Shown here: positions 9,121 to 18,933 of the stretch, one piece after another
How the letters are laid out: each line of letters begins with the position of its first letter
How positions within the stretch are numbered: position 1 is the stretch's first letter
Source: Onishia taeanensis
Lineage (GTDB): Bacteria; Pseudomonadota; Gammaproteobacteria; Pseudomonadales; Halomonadaceae
Direction of reading: 5' to 3'
Length of the DNA stretch: 64,000 bases
Assembly: GCF_003268885.1 (NCBI RefSeq)
Contig: NZ_QLSX01000013.1
Location: forward strand, 1,522-65,521
The notes under the pieces: model-generated
Told to the model about the DNA's origin: nothing
What the model saw: only the letters and a program-made list of their open reading frames with translations
The model's database searches: none
Position numbers and translations under genes: made by a program

Positions 9121-10185
9121 ATGTACCAACGTCTGCTGGAGCATCTGAGTGCGGCCGTCCTGTTGCTGGACGGCGGTCTCCGGGTGCGTTGGATGAATCC
9201 TGCCGCTGAGGCACTGCTGGCCGTCAGCCTCAAAAGGGTTCATGGCACCTGCCTTGAGCCTCTGGAAGGTATCGACGGCGCCATTTCCGGCGTGCTTTGC
9301 AAGGCCCGCGATGAGCTGCACCCGTTCACCCAGCGTGAGGCGGTGCTGACCACCGGCAGCGGCGAGGTGGTAACCGCCGACTTCACGGTGACGCCGCTAT
9401 CGAAAGAGGAGCTGCTGCTCGAGATCGAGCCTCGCGACCGCCTGATGCGCATCTCCCGCGAGGAGGCGCTGATCGCCCGTCAGCAGACCATCAAGACCCT
9501 GACTCGCGGGCTGGCCCACGAGATCAAGAATCCGCTCGGTGGGATTCGCGGCGCGGCACAGCTGCTGGAGCGCGACCTGCCGGACCCGTCGCTTAAGGAG
9601 TTCACTCGCGTCATCGTCGAGGAGGCGGATCGGCTGCGTGACCTGGTCGACCGCATGCTTGGCCCCAACCAGCCGGCCCATGATGCGCTCTTCAACATCC
9701 ACAAGGTGCTCGAGAGAGTGCGTTCGCTGATCACCGCCGAACATCCGCAAGTGCGGCTGGTGCGGAACTATGACCCCAGCCTGCCGGAGCTGCAGGGCGA
9801 CGAGGCGCGGATGATCCAGGCGGTGCTCAACATTGCCCGCAACGCGGTCGAGGCCATGGGTGATGCCGGTACCAAGGCCCCGAGGCTGACGCTGCGCACC
9901 CGCGCTCGGCGCCAGTTCACTCTCGGTACCGAGCGCCATCGGCTGGTCTGCGAGGTGGCGATCATCGACAACGGCCCGGGCATTCCCAAGTCGCTGCGCG
10001 AGACCCTGTTCTTCCCGATGGTGTCCGGTCGCGCCGAGGGCAGCGGTCTGGGGCTGTCGATCGCCCAATCCATCCTGCACAAGCACCAAGGGCTGATCGA
10101 ATGCGACAGCGAGCCGGGTGCCACCGAATTCCGGTTACTGGTGCCGCTGGATGCGCCGCCGCAACGCAAGGAAGCCCGAACATGA
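9121..10185 (+). CDS. ntrB: Nitrogen regulation sensor kinase NtrB
   Basis: A 354-residue soluble histidine kinase without membrane segments. The PAS domain comes first (LLDGGLRVRWMNPAAEALL, residues 15-33), then the H-box LAHEIKNPLGGIRGA with the phosphorylated His at about residue 133, the N-box (IARNAVEA), and the G-boxes DNGPGIP and GSGLGLSIAQ. NtrB phosphorylates NtrC when nitrogen is scarce and dephosphorylates it when PII signals plenty. The start codon at 9121 has only a weak ribosome-binding site (GAGCGAAG), and half an NtrC site (TGCACCATG) overlaps it. It is the first gene of the ntrBC operon, driven by its own NtrC/sigma54 promoter. Confidence 0.97.
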   Translation: MYQRLLEHLSAAVLLLDGGLRVRWMNPAAEALLAVSLKRVHGTCLEPLEGIDGAISGVLCKARDELHPFTQREAVLTTGSGEVVTADFTVTPLSKEELLLEIEPRDRLMRISREEALIARQQTIKTLTRGLAHEIKNPLGGIRGAAQLLERDLPDPSLKEFTRVIVEEADRLRDLVDRMLGPNQPAHDALFNIHKVLERVRSLITAEHPQVRLVRNYDPSLPELQGDEARMIQAVLNIARNAVEAMGDAGTKAPRLTLRTRARRQFTLGTERHRLVCEVAIIDNGPGIPKSLRETLFFPMVSGRAEGSGLGLSIAQSILHKHQGLIECDSEPGATEFRLLVPLDAPPQRKEART

Positions 10186-10237
10186 TGGGCACTAACGTAT
10201 TTCTCACTGCTTACGCCCTGACCCCGCTGGAGGCATC

Positions 10238-11647
<1,410 letters not shown>

Positions 11648-11680
11648 GGGCAGAAGGCGGTGCCGCTTGCCAAGGTTCAC

Positions 11681-11832
11681 GAGCGCATCCTCATCGAGAC
11701 CGCGCTAAAGCACACCGGGGGGGCGCTCTCCACAAGATCGGTGAAGCCGCCGAGCTGCTCGGCTGGGGGCGCAATACCCTGACCCGGAAACTGAAGGTGC
11801 TGCTGCCGGCGCTGGCCGACGACGGAGGGCAG
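11681..11832 (+). pseudogene. Broken tandem duplicate of the ntrC 3' end
   Basis: This segment repeats 11513-11653, the codons for the NtrC helix-turn-helix plus the stop region, almost base for base. In the middle, 11 extra bases replace the GRK region (GGGGGGGCGCTCTCCAC...), which shifts the frame, and the original TGA is changed to CGGAGG, giving a later stop. The second half still spells GEAAELLGWGRNTLTRK in another frame. No ribosome-binding site or start codon fits, so it is a remnant rather than a gene. High identity outside the 11-bp block suggests a recent event, or sequence conversion between the copies. Confidence 0.9.
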
Positions 11833-11914
11833 TGAACGCCTTGCGTGCCGTGGTCGGCACTGGCCGGGTGGCGAGGGGGGTGCCAGAATGGAGGCCCTGA
11901 CCTGAGGAGGCGTC

Positions 11915-13252
11915 ATGACGCTGATGCACTGGGAACGCCTGCTGGACCCCCACCGGCTTAACGACAAGCCTCGCGCATCCCGCGAGGAACTGGGCCGTAG
12001 CCCGTTCCACAAGGACCATGACCGGATCGTCTTCTCCGGCTCCTTCCGGCGCCTGGGGCGCAAGACGCAGGTGCATCCGCTCACCGACAACGACCATATC
12101 CACACCCGCCTGACCCACTCGATGGAGGTTGGTTGCGTGGGCCGTAGCCTTGGCATGATCGTTGGCGAAGGGTTGCGTGAGCGGCTGCCCGACTGGATTA
12201 CCCCCGCCGACCTGGGGGTGATCGTGCAGGCGGCGTGCCTGGGGCACGACATCGGCAACCCGCCCTTTGGCCATGCCGGCGAATATGCGATACGCGACTG
12301 GTTCAAGCGCGCCGAGGCCGATGGCCTTGGCTATCTCGAGGAGCTAACGCCGCTTCAGCGCCGCGACCTGCTGACCTACGAGGGCAATGCACAGGGCTTT
12401 CGCATCGTCACCCAGATCGAGTACAACCAGTTCAACGGCGGCATGCGCCTGACCGGGGCGACGCTTGGCACCCTGCTCAAGTACCCCTGGACGGTGGAGC
12501 ACGGCGGCGGGGCCGGTAAGTTCGGCTGCTACCAGTCCGAGCGCGAACATCTCGCCGAGGTGGCTCAGCGGCTCGGCCTCAAGCAGCGCGACGACTGGGC
12601 CTGGTGTCGCCATCCGCTGGCCTATCTGGTCGAAGCGGCCGACGACATCTGCTATGCGCTGCTGGATCTCGAGGATGGGCTGGAGATGGGGATTCTGCGC
12701 TTCGATGAGGTCGCCGATATCCTGATCCAGATCGCCGGCGGCGAACCGGAGGACTATCACGCCATGAGCGAGCAGGGTGTGTCTCAGCGTCGCCGCATCG
12801 CCGCGCTGCGTGGCGCGGCCATGGAGCGGGCGGTGAATGATGTCGGTGCGGTCTTCGTCCAGCATGAGCAGGAAATGCTGGCAGGAGCCCTCAGCGATGA
12901 TCTGCTGGAACTCTGCCACCCGGATCTCGGCTGGGGTGTCAGCGCCGCCAAGCAGCTGGCCCGTGAGCGCATCTTTCAGAACGAGCGCAAGGCCAAGCTG
13001 GAGATCGGCGCCTACACGACTCTCGGTATCCTGCTCGAGGCCTTTATCGGCGCCGCCCATGAGCTACACACCACCGGGCATTCGACCTTCAAGCACCAGC
13101 GGGTGCTGGCGCTGATCGGCGAGAATACCCCGCGGCCGTCCTGGAGCCTCTACGACAGCTACCGGCGCATGCTCGATTTCATCGGCGGCATGACCGATCA
13201 CTATGCGGTGGACCTGGCCCAGGAAATGGGCGGCCGTTTGAAAGCCGACTGA
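11915..13252 (+). CDS. dgt: Deoxyguanosinetriphosphate triphosphohydrolase
   Basis: The 445-residue protein belongs to the HD-domain dGTPase family. It shows the histidines of HTRLTHSMEV (H...), the HD pair in CLGHDIGNPPFGHAGE near residue 110, and the distal Asp in EAADDICYALLDLEDG. It cleaves dGTP (related enzymes also other dNTPs) to the nucleoside and triphosphate, affecting dNTP pools and defence against foreign DNA. GAGGAGG lies just before the ATG. It follows the ntrC duplicate after 80 bp; no promoter is obvious, so partial read-through from ntrBC is possible. Confidence 0.95.
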   Translation: MTLMHWERLLDPHRLNDKPRASREELGRSPFHKDHDRIVFSGSFRRLGRKTQVHPLTDNDHIHTRLTHSMEVGCVGRSLGMIVGEGLRERLPDWITPADLGVIVQAACLGHDIGNPPFGHAGEYAIRDWFKRAEADGLGYLEELTPLQRRDLLTYEGNAQGFRIVTQIEYNQFNGGMRLTGATLGTLLKYPWTVEHGGGAGKFGCYQSEREHLAEVAQRLGLKQRDDWAWCRHPLAYLVEAADDICYALLDLEDGLEMGILRFDEVADILIQIAGGEPEDYHAMSEQGVSQRRRIAALRGAAMERAVNDVGAVFVQHEQEMLAGALSDDLLELCHPDLGWGVSAAKQLARERIFQNERKAKLEIGAYTTLGILLEAFIGAAHELHTTGHSTFKHQRVLALIGENTPRPSWSLYDSYRRMLDFIGGMTDHYAVDLAQEMGGRLKAD

Positions 13253-13283
13253 TCGTGGCGCCGGACGCCTCGGCAGGCGCGCC

Positions 13284-14114
13284 TCAGGCAGTCATCTTGA
13301 GCGGCGGTGCGCCGTCCGGATCGCGTTCCGGGTCCAGTTCTGGATCCAGGTCATTGCCAATCCCCAGCACGCGCTGGATGGCAAGGCCGATGCGCTTGCT
13401 GCTGTCGGCGATTCCCTGGTTACCGAACAGGCGGTTGAACTCGAACACATAGGGATGGCCGTCGACCATGGCGATGTCGAAGCCGGCATGGTCGATATCG
13501 AGTTCCCGGGCCAGGCGCAGCGCCAGAGCAGTGGCCGCTTCGGGGATGTCATCATGCTCGACGCGACCGCCCTGGCTGACGTTGGCGCGATAGCCGCCGA
13601 GCGGTGTGACCCGCCAATAGGCAGTGAGCACCTCGCCGCCGACCACCACGATGCGCAGGTCACGATCGACCGGCAGTCGCTGTTGGGCGTAGAGCACCGG
13701 CTCGTCCTCGATATGCGCCTCCAGCGCCTCGCGGCAGTCGATCAGGCTGACGCCGTCACCCATCGAGCTCTTGATACGCTTGGCGATGAAGGGATAACCG
13801 AAGCGTGCCTCGACCAGGTCCAGCGAGGCACGCGACGTGCCGAGGATCTCGGTAGGTGGGACATGCTCCGGGCAAATCGCCATGAAGGCGCGCGTCTGTT
13901 CGACCTTGTTGTGCCCCAGGTGATAGCTGGCCAGGCTCGGGAAGATGCGCGCCTTGAGCCCATAGACCAGGGTATGCACCTGCCAATAGGCCGGGAACAG
14001 CAGCCAGTCGGCCGCCTGGATCTCGTCGAGATGATCGTACATACGCTCGGGCTTGATGTAGCGAACGCCGGCCAGGCCCAGGGTGCGAAAGACGTCGAAC
14101 GTGATTATCTTCAT
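13284..14114 (-). CDS. ATP-grasp family protein, RimK-like
   Basis: The 276-residue protein shows an ATP-grasp fold: an N-terminal pre-ATP-grasp part, then FGYPFIAKRIKSSMGDGV (ATP-binding Lys and glycine loop, about residues 125-142), VLYAQQRLPVDRDLRIVVVGG, and the metal/ATP end VFEFNRLFGNQGI. This order resembles the RimK/glutathione-synthase-like branch that ligates an amino acid to a carboxylate, but the substrate cannot be assigned. The C-terminal LDPELDPERDPD stretch comes from a 12-bp tandem repeat at 13315-13350. The gene faces dgt tail-to-tail with only 31 bp between. Confidence 0.8.
   Translation of the reverse strand: MKIITFDVFRTLGLAGVRYIKPERMYDHLDEIQAADWLLFPAYWQVHTLVYGLKARIFPSLASYHLGHNKVEQTRAFMAICPEHVPPTEILGTSRASLDLVEARFGYPFIAKRIKSSMGDGVSLIDCREALEAHIEDEPVLYAQQRLPVDRDLRIVVVGGEVLTAYWRVTPLGGYRANVSQGGRVEHDDIPEAATALALRLARELDIDHAGFDIAMVDGHPYVFEFNRLFGNQGIADSSKRIGLAIQRVLGIGNDLDPELDPERDPDGAPPLKMTA
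13315..13350. repeat. 12-bp tandem repeat x 3 inside the ATP-grasp gene end
   Basis: TCCGGATCGCGT, TCCGGGTCCAGT and TCTGGATCCAGG follow one another in frame and encode the acidic LDPE/LDPE/RDPD tail. Confidence 0.75.
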
Positions 14115-14299
14115 GAGGTAAGTTTCGTTAACTCCTGTGAACGGCGCGGATTATTGTCCGAGCGATCTGAGTCTGGCAAGCATTATCGATCATTGTTTGA
14201 TAACTCCTTGAGACGCTTGTTAATCCCGTTAACGCTTTACCCCTGTACCCTTTGACTGAGCTTTAGCGGAGCGAGCTAACTCGGAATTCGCTAACGCCA

Positions 14300-14329
14300 A
14301 GCCAGTTACCCTTGAGCCAGTGACCCTTG
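14300..14329. repeat. 15-bp direct repeat upstream of the RNase T2 gene
   Basis: AGCCAGTTACCCTTG and AGCCAGTGACCCTTG are adjacent (14 of 15 identical) and end 14 bp before the start codon at 14344. The rest of the 229-bp gap from 14115 shows no gene. Confidence 0.8.
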
Positions 14330-14343
14330 GAATAGGAGCGAGC

Positions 14344-15270
14344 ATGCCTAGATGCCTGAGTTGGCCCGTTCAGCGTAGCGGGCCGACACGCTCCGCGCTG
14401 CCTGGCCTGTCGTTGAGATTGTCGTTGAGTCTGTCGCTGAGCATGCTGTTGAGCCTGTCGCTCGGCCTGTTAATAGCCCTGGCCATGAGCGGGCCGGCGA
14501 TGGCCCGTTCAGACGCTTCGACAGTCGAGCCTTTCGAGCCTTCCGCGCTTTCTTCCCTTGCTACGCTTTCCGGTACGCCCGGCGGCTCGGACTTCGCCCA
14601 CTACACCCTGGCGCTGACCTGGCATCCCGGTTTCTGTAGCACCCGCCGCCAGCCGCCCCGGGAGTGTCGTGACGCCTCGCTTTCCCGAGGCGCGGCGGAT
14701 GGCTTCGTGCTTCATGGCCTGTGGCCCTCGCTGCCGGCGCGCTTTGCCGCGGATGGTGTGGTACACGAACAGTGGTGGCGCCAGGGCTGCTTCATCGAGT
14801 CGTCGCGCGCAAGCGGCAGTTTCTGCCGTGCCCATCCGCCTTTTCATCTGCCAAAGGCGCTGGATCAATCACTGGATCGCGCCATGCCGGGGCGGGCGAG
14901 CTGTCTGGATCGCTATCAGTACGCCAAGCACGCGGCCTGCCTGGCGCTGCCGGTCGATGACTACTTCGCCGCCGCCGTGGCCTTGCGTGAGACGGTCAAT
15001 GCCAGTGTCTTTGGGGACTTCGTCAATCAGCATCGTGGCGGTGAGGTCGCGCGTAACGCGCTGATCACTGTCTTTGAAGCCGCCTTTGGCGAGGGCACGG
15101 GGCGGGCACTGCGGCTCGAGTGCGGGGGGCGCGGCAACCGAGTGCTCACCGAGATTCGCATCGGCATTGCCGCCGAGCGCCTGGCGGCCTTTCCCGCCGC
15201 GGACAGCTTGGTATCGCTGGGGCGGGGACGGTGTGCGACCCGGGTGCGCGTGATGGCCGGTGACCAGTAG
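14344..15270 (+). CDS. Secreted ribonuclease, T2 family
   Basis: A 308-residue protein (start at 14344 with AGGAGCG) with a long Leu/Ser-rich signal region followed by an RNase T2 domain. The first active-site motif is intact (FVLHGLWPS). In the second motif the usual HEWEKHGTC is replaced by YQYAKHAAC: the catalytic Lys-His remains but the first His and the Glu are changed. Six or more cysteines suit a periplasmic, disulfide-bonded enzyme like E. coli RNase I. The signal peptide is built from a 12-bp tandem repeat (14410-14469). Its likely role is scavenging RNA in the periplasm. The altered second motif could lower activity. Confidence 0.85.
   Translation: MPRCLSWPVQRSGPTRSALPGLSLRLSLSLSLSMLLSLSLGLLIALAMSGPAMARSDASTVEPFEPSALSSLATLSGTPGGSDFAHYTLALTWHPGFCSTRRQPPRECRDASLSRGAADGFVLHGLWPSLPARFAADGVVHEQWWRQGCFIESSRASGSFCRAHPPFHLPKALDQSLDRAMPGRASCLDRYQYAKHAACLALPVDDYFAAAVALRETVNASVFGDFVNQHRGGEVARNALITVFEAAFGEGTGRALRLECGGRGNRVLTEIRIGIAAERLAAFPAADSLVSLGRGRCATRVRVMAGDQ
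14410..14469. repeat. 12-bp tandem repeat x 5 coding for the signal peptide
   Basis: TCGTTGAGATTG, TCGTTGAGTCTG, TCGCTGAGCATG, CTGTTGAGCCTG and TCGCTCGGCCTG run in frame and produce the alternating Leu-Ser core (LSLSLSMLLSLS) of the RNase T2 signal peptide. Confidence 0.85.
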
Positions 15271-15323
15271 CGGCTTGGGTCGTCATTTAAAGGCCGGCGG
15301 CAAGAGCTATCGCGAAGAGCCGG

Positions 15324-15393
15324 GAGCGAGAGCCCTGGAGCAAGAGCCCTGGAGTGAGAGGCCTTGAGCGAGAATCCTAGAGCGAGGGCCCGG
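15324..15393. repeat. 14-bp tandem repeat, 5 units
   Basis: Units at 15324, 15338, 15352, 15366 and 15380 are variants of GAGCGAGAGCCCTG. The last two run across the stop codon (15377-15379) and final codons of the convergent NERD gene. Confidence 0.8.
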
Positions 15394-16288
15394 CAAGATG
15401 CGCGGGCAGCAGGTGAGTGCCCCGGCGCATCAGCGCCTGGTTGATGCGCTCATGAAGCTCATCGGGCAGCGGCGCGAGCCGGGTCTCGGTGATCAGGGTG
15501 GCGAGCCGGTCGCCGTCGACTACCTGGATATCCGCCGGGGCGCCGCTGGTGTCGATGTCCCAGCCTGGCAGGGCGAGGATGCCGGCCACCGGCACCTCGG
15601 TATCGCATTCACGGCTCAGCCAGTGGCGCAGCCAGGCCGCGGCCTGGCGGGTCTTGCGCAATGGCTGGCGCTCGCTCCAGCCGGGGAAGCGCAGCCGAGT
15701 GCCCTCTACCGCGACCTGCGTCTGCGGCACGCCGCGTGCGTTCAGTGGCTGAGTGCGGGCGCGGGTCTCGACCACGAAGACGCCATGGGGCGTGACCGCC
15801 ACGTGGTCGATGGTGTAGGTATCGGCGGGGATATCGTGGAAGATAAAGAAAGGATGGGTCTCGGGGCGAATCAGGCGTTGCAGTTCTTGGCCCACCGCCA
15901 GTTCGCAGGCGAGCCCCAGCTTGAGGCGGCGAATGCGCTGAAAATCACTGATCAGGCGCAGACAGCAGATCAGCACCAGGGCCGTGCTGAGCCCGCCGTA
16001 AAGCGACCATTCGAGCCAGTTCTGGCGGTCGGCGAAGAGCATTCGCCCCATGCCGTAGACCATCGGTGCGAGCACCACGATCGGGCCCAGGGCGCCGTCC
16101 AGGAATAGGCCCGCGAAGGCGTGGTCGAGTCGGTCGCGCAGCGCCTGGCCGGGGCCTCGCAGCGGATGGGCATCGAAGGGCGAGCTCACTCGGGCGTCGT
16201 GCAGATTGCGCAGCGCCACCACGCTCACTGCCATGGCCGCGAGCGGGAAAAGGAAGATCAGCGGTAGCAGGTATTCCAGCCAGGCCAT
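15377..16288 (-). CDS. Membrane-anchored NERD domain protein
   Basis: The 303-residue protein has a first membrane segment (residues 4-26) and a hydrophobic pair around residues 65-110. A NERD (nuclease-related) domain follows: AVGQELQRL, then YTIDHVAVTPHGVFVVETRAR with the conserved Asp and the ExR in place of ExK. NERD domains share the restriction-endonuclease-like core and often sit on membrane or DNA-processing proteins; the function of this type is unknown. AAGGAGG before the ATG is a near-perfect ribosome-binding site. The gene diverges from the sirtuin gene and converges on the RNase T2 gene. Confidence 0.85.
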   Translation of the reverse strand: MAWLEYLLPLIFLFPLAAMAVSVVALRNLHDARVSSPFDAHPLRGPGQALRDRLDHAFAGLFLDGALGPIVVLAPMVYGMGRMLFADRQNWLEWSLYGGLSTALVLICCLRLISDFQRIRRLKLGLACELAVGQELQRLIRPETHPFFIFHDIPADTYTIDHVAVTPHGVFVVETRARTQPLNARGVPQTQVAVEGTRLRFPGWSERQPLRKTRQAAAWLRHWLSRECDTEVPVAGILALPGWDIDTSGAPADIQVVDGDRLATLITETRLAPLPDELHERINQALMRRGTHLLPAHLAGPSL

Positions 16289-16462
16289 CGAGGCCTCCTT
16301 GCCCGAAAGGATGCGAGAGATTCATTCTAGAGGGCCGCGGTAGTCGAGACTATGGCCCAGGCCTTAGACAGGCCATCAATCGTCGCGATCAATCATCCGC
16401 AGCGACTTGCGAACAGTATCGATCGATCAACCGAAGCGTTCTATCAACCCTAGAGAGAGACC

Positions 16463-17347
16463 ATGCTCCCGTCATCTCCTACGTACTCAAGGGGCCATGA
16501 TGTCATCGCCGGTCAAGTGGATGTCGCGGCGCTAGCGGCCTTCGTGCGAGCCCACCCGCGGTTGGTGGTGCTGACCGGCGCCGGCGTCAGCACCGAGAGC
16601 GGCATTCCCGACTACCGTGACGCCGCCGGTGACTGGAAGCGTCCGCCGCCCATGCAGCACCAGCGCTTCATGCAGAGCCACGCCTCCCGTCAGCGCTACT
16701 GGGCGCGGGCCCTGATCGGCTTCCGTGCGCTCAGCGATGCGCGTCCGGGGCCGGCGCATCATGCCCTGGCCCGGCTCGAGGCCCTGGGCCATGTGCATAC
16801 CCTGATCACTCAGAACGTCGATGGCCTGCATCAGCGCGCCGGTAACCGGCGAGTCATCGACCTGCATGGCCGGGCCGAGCTGGTGCGCTGCATGAGCTGT
16901 CAGGCGCTGCGCATGCGTCACGATCTGCATGCCGAGCTCAAGGCCCATAACCCTCACTGGCTCGAGCTCGACGCCGCGGCGGGGCCGGATGGCGATGCCG
17001 ATCTGGAGGTCGACTTCTCGGACTTCCGGGTGCCATCCTGCGGTCGCTGCGGCCAAGGCGTGCTCAAGCCGGACGTGGTGTTCTTCGGTGACAGCGTGCC
17101 GACTTCCCGCGTCGAGACGGCACTGGCTGCCGTGAGTGACGCCGATGCGTTGCTGGTGATCGGTTCGTCGCTGATGGTCTACTCGGGCTATCGCTTTGCC
17201 CGGGCGGCGGCTCAGCAGGGTACGCCGATCGCCTGTCTCAACCTCGGCCGTACCCGGGCGGATGAGCTGTTTGCCCTCAAGCTCGAACAGCCGATCGGCG
17301 CCACGCTTGCCGCGCTGGTCGCGGCTCTCGAGGCGTCGCCAGCCTAG
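16463..17347 (+). CDS. NAD-dependent protein deacylase, Sir2 family
   Basis: A 294-residue sirtuin. NAD-binding [14 protein letters not shown] (39-52), TQNVD (116-120) and the catalytic HG at 135-136 are intact. The zinc cysteines are C143/C146 and C193/C196, with an unusually long (about 46-residue) insertion between the pairs. GSSLMVYS closes the NAD site. The overall look resembles the SIRT4-like class II sirtuins rather than CobB. It should remove acyl groups from lysines using NAD. AGAGAGA precedes the ATG. It stands alone between divergent and convergent neighbours. Confidence 0.93.
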   Translation: MLPSSPTYSRGHDVIAGQVDVAALAAFVRAHPRLVVLTGAGVSTESGIPDYRDAAGDWKRPPPMQHQRFMQSHASRQRYWARALIGFRALSDARPGPAHHALARLEALGHVHTLITQNVDGLHQRAGNRRVIDLHGRAELVRCMSCQALRMRHDLHAELKAHNPHWLELDAAAGPDGDADLEVDFSDFRVPSCGRCGQGVLKPDVVFFGDSVPTSRVETALAAVSDADALLVIGSSLMVYSGYRFARAAAQQGTPIACLNLGRTRADELFALKLEQPIGATLAALVAALEASPA

Positions 17348-17363
17348 CCTGTGCCTGAAGTGC

Positions 17364-17738
17364 CTAGCCGCCGGCCAGCTTGACCTTGTACCCCTGCGCT
17401 TCCAGGGCGTCCTTGAGCGCATCTCGCTGGTCGCCCTGGATCTCGATGATCCCGTCCTTGACGGCGCCACCGGTGCCGCAGCGTTTCTTGAGGGTCTTGG
17501 CCAGAGCCTTCAGCTCGGCCTCTGGAAGCGGCACGCCGTCGATAGTGGTCACGCCCTTGCCCTTGCGACCGCTGGTCTCGCGGCGGATGCGCACGATGCC
17601 ATCCAGGCCGGCGAGGCGCTCGCGTTCGGCCAATGCTTGGCACTCGCAGTCGTTGATCGGCTGTCGGCAGTCGGGGCAGGTCTCACCATGCTCGGTGGAA
17701 TAGACGAGGCCGCGCAGTTGATCGTGCAGGGAAGCCAT
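17364..17738 (-). CDS. yciH: SUI1/eIF1-like translation factor YciH
   Basis: A 124-residue protein (start at 17738 with AGGAGCG; a longer upstream frame lacks a signal). It has an N-terminal zinc-ribbon-like CPDCRQPINDCEC and a SUI1 domain with RRETSGRKGKGVT, LKKRCGTGGAVKDG and the final EIQGDQRDALKDALEAQGY. E. coli YciH influences start-codon fidelity. The Cys-rich N-terminal extension is longer than in E. coli YciH. It converges on the sirtuin gene. Confidence 0.92.
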   Translation of the reverse strand: MASLHDQLRGLVYSTEHGETCPDCRQPINDCECQALAERERLAGLDGIVRIRRETSGRKGKGVTTIDGVPLPEAELKALAKTLKKRCGTGGAVKDGIIEIQGDQRDALKDALEAQGYKVKLAGG

Positions 17739-17930
17739 GTCGCGCTCCTGACGGTGAAGAATGTATGCCGCCATGATAGCGCAGCATCGGGCACGACTCA
17801 TGGGGTGGCTTATCCACACCCCCTTTTCTACACCCCCCTTTTCCGCAGCCACTTACCCACAGCCCTTTGCGAGCATCGAAGGCTATGGGCAGTTGGTGAA
17901 GCGTGATGAGGTAAAGGAGAGGTGCAGGCG

Positions 17931-18614
17931 TCAGAGTGACAGGCTGGCGACCGCCTCATGAGCCAGATGGGCGATCACGGTGGGCAGCTGGTGCATGTTG
18001 CTGATCTGGATCGCGCCTTCCGGCGTGGTCTCCACGTCCGGGAAGCGGTTCAGGTGAATCACCTGCATGCCGGCGGCCAGGGCTGCCTTGACGCCGACGA
18101 TGGCATCGTCGATGGCGATGCACTCGCGTGCCTCATAGCCCATCAGGGAGGCGGCATGCAGGTACAGGCAGGGGTCGGGTTTCCAGCATTGAACGGTATA
18201 GCCGCTGATCAGCCGGTCGCCAAAGTAGTCGCTCAGGCCGGTCGTCTTGAGGCCGGTGCGAATCTTGGACTCCGGCCCGTTGGAGACCACTGCTCTGGGG
18301 TAGCCGGCCAGCGCGTCCAGCGCCTCGCGAACGCCGGGCAAGGGGGTGAGCTCGCTGGCCAGCCTTTCGGCCAGGCGTGCGCGCATGCCGCTTTCGCCGA
18401 GACGGAGAGCGTCGGGGTCGATGGCGCCGTGGCGGCGCTGCAGTTCGGCAACGATATTCATGAAGCGGGCGCCGCGGAACTCACCCATGTAGTCACTGGA
18501 TGCGAAGGGCAGGCCAAGCGCCGTCAAGCTGTACGCCATCTCGGCGGCCAGCAGGGGTTCGCTGTCGACCAAGGTGCCATCGCAATCGAACAGCAGGCAT
18601 CGCGGAATTGTCAT
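17931..18614 (-). CDS. HAD phosphatase, YieH-like (copy 1)
   Basis: A 227-residue HAD-IA hydrolase: FDCDGTLVDSE (nucleophile Asp and acid/base Asp), SNGPESKI (motif II), WKPDP (motif III Lys) and IDDAIVG (motif IV). The run VVSNGP...SGY...WKPDP is very like E. coli YieH as I remember it, a phosphatase active on 6-phosphogluconate. It is the closest relative of the neighbouring copy at 18934, so the two form a tandem paralogous pair downstream of the sugar-acid cluster. GAGGA precedes the ATG. An anabolic or detoxifying role on phosphorylated sugar acids is inferred. Confidence 0.85.
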   Translation of the reverse strand: MTIPRCLLFDCDGTLVDSEPLLAAEMAYSLTALGLPFASSDYMGEFRGARFMNIVAELQRRHGAIDPDALRLGESGMRARLAERLASELTPLPGVREALDALAGYPRAVVSNGPESKIRTGLKTTGLSDYFGDRLISGYTVQCWKPDPCLYLHAASLMGYEARECIAIDDAIVGVKAALAAGMQVIHLNRFPDVETTPEGAIQISNMHQLPTVIAHLAHEAVASLSL

Positions 18615-18933
18615 CGCCGATCCTCTGAGGCAAGACAGGGGGACATCATACCAATGTTACAACTATCGGCACGTCTCGCCGGAGATTGAATAGCGGCGTG
18701 CCGGGCCATATCGGCAGTATAGCCAATTTTTGAACAGTGTTCTTTAATTCGTGACTTTAAGATAGCCTCGCCGCGAGCACGGTGGTTTAGTCACTATATT
18801 AGTTTATGCCATACCACTTGGATCGCTGGGCGTCGCCGTGGCATAGAGGGGAGACGCGTGCCCTTTGGGGGCCACGACACGCTGCCGATATCACTCGGCA
18901 GCGTTCATGGGACAGGGGGAGGCCTCGGAACGG
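18615..18933. other. Gap between the two HAD genes
   Basis: This 319-bp stretch is AT-richer around 18725-18815 (TTTTTGAACAG..., TTTAAGAT, TATATTAG), which suits a promoter for copy 1. A GTGACT...AGTCAC pair (about 18750 and 18791) is too widely spaced to call. No gene is supported. Confidence 0.4.
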
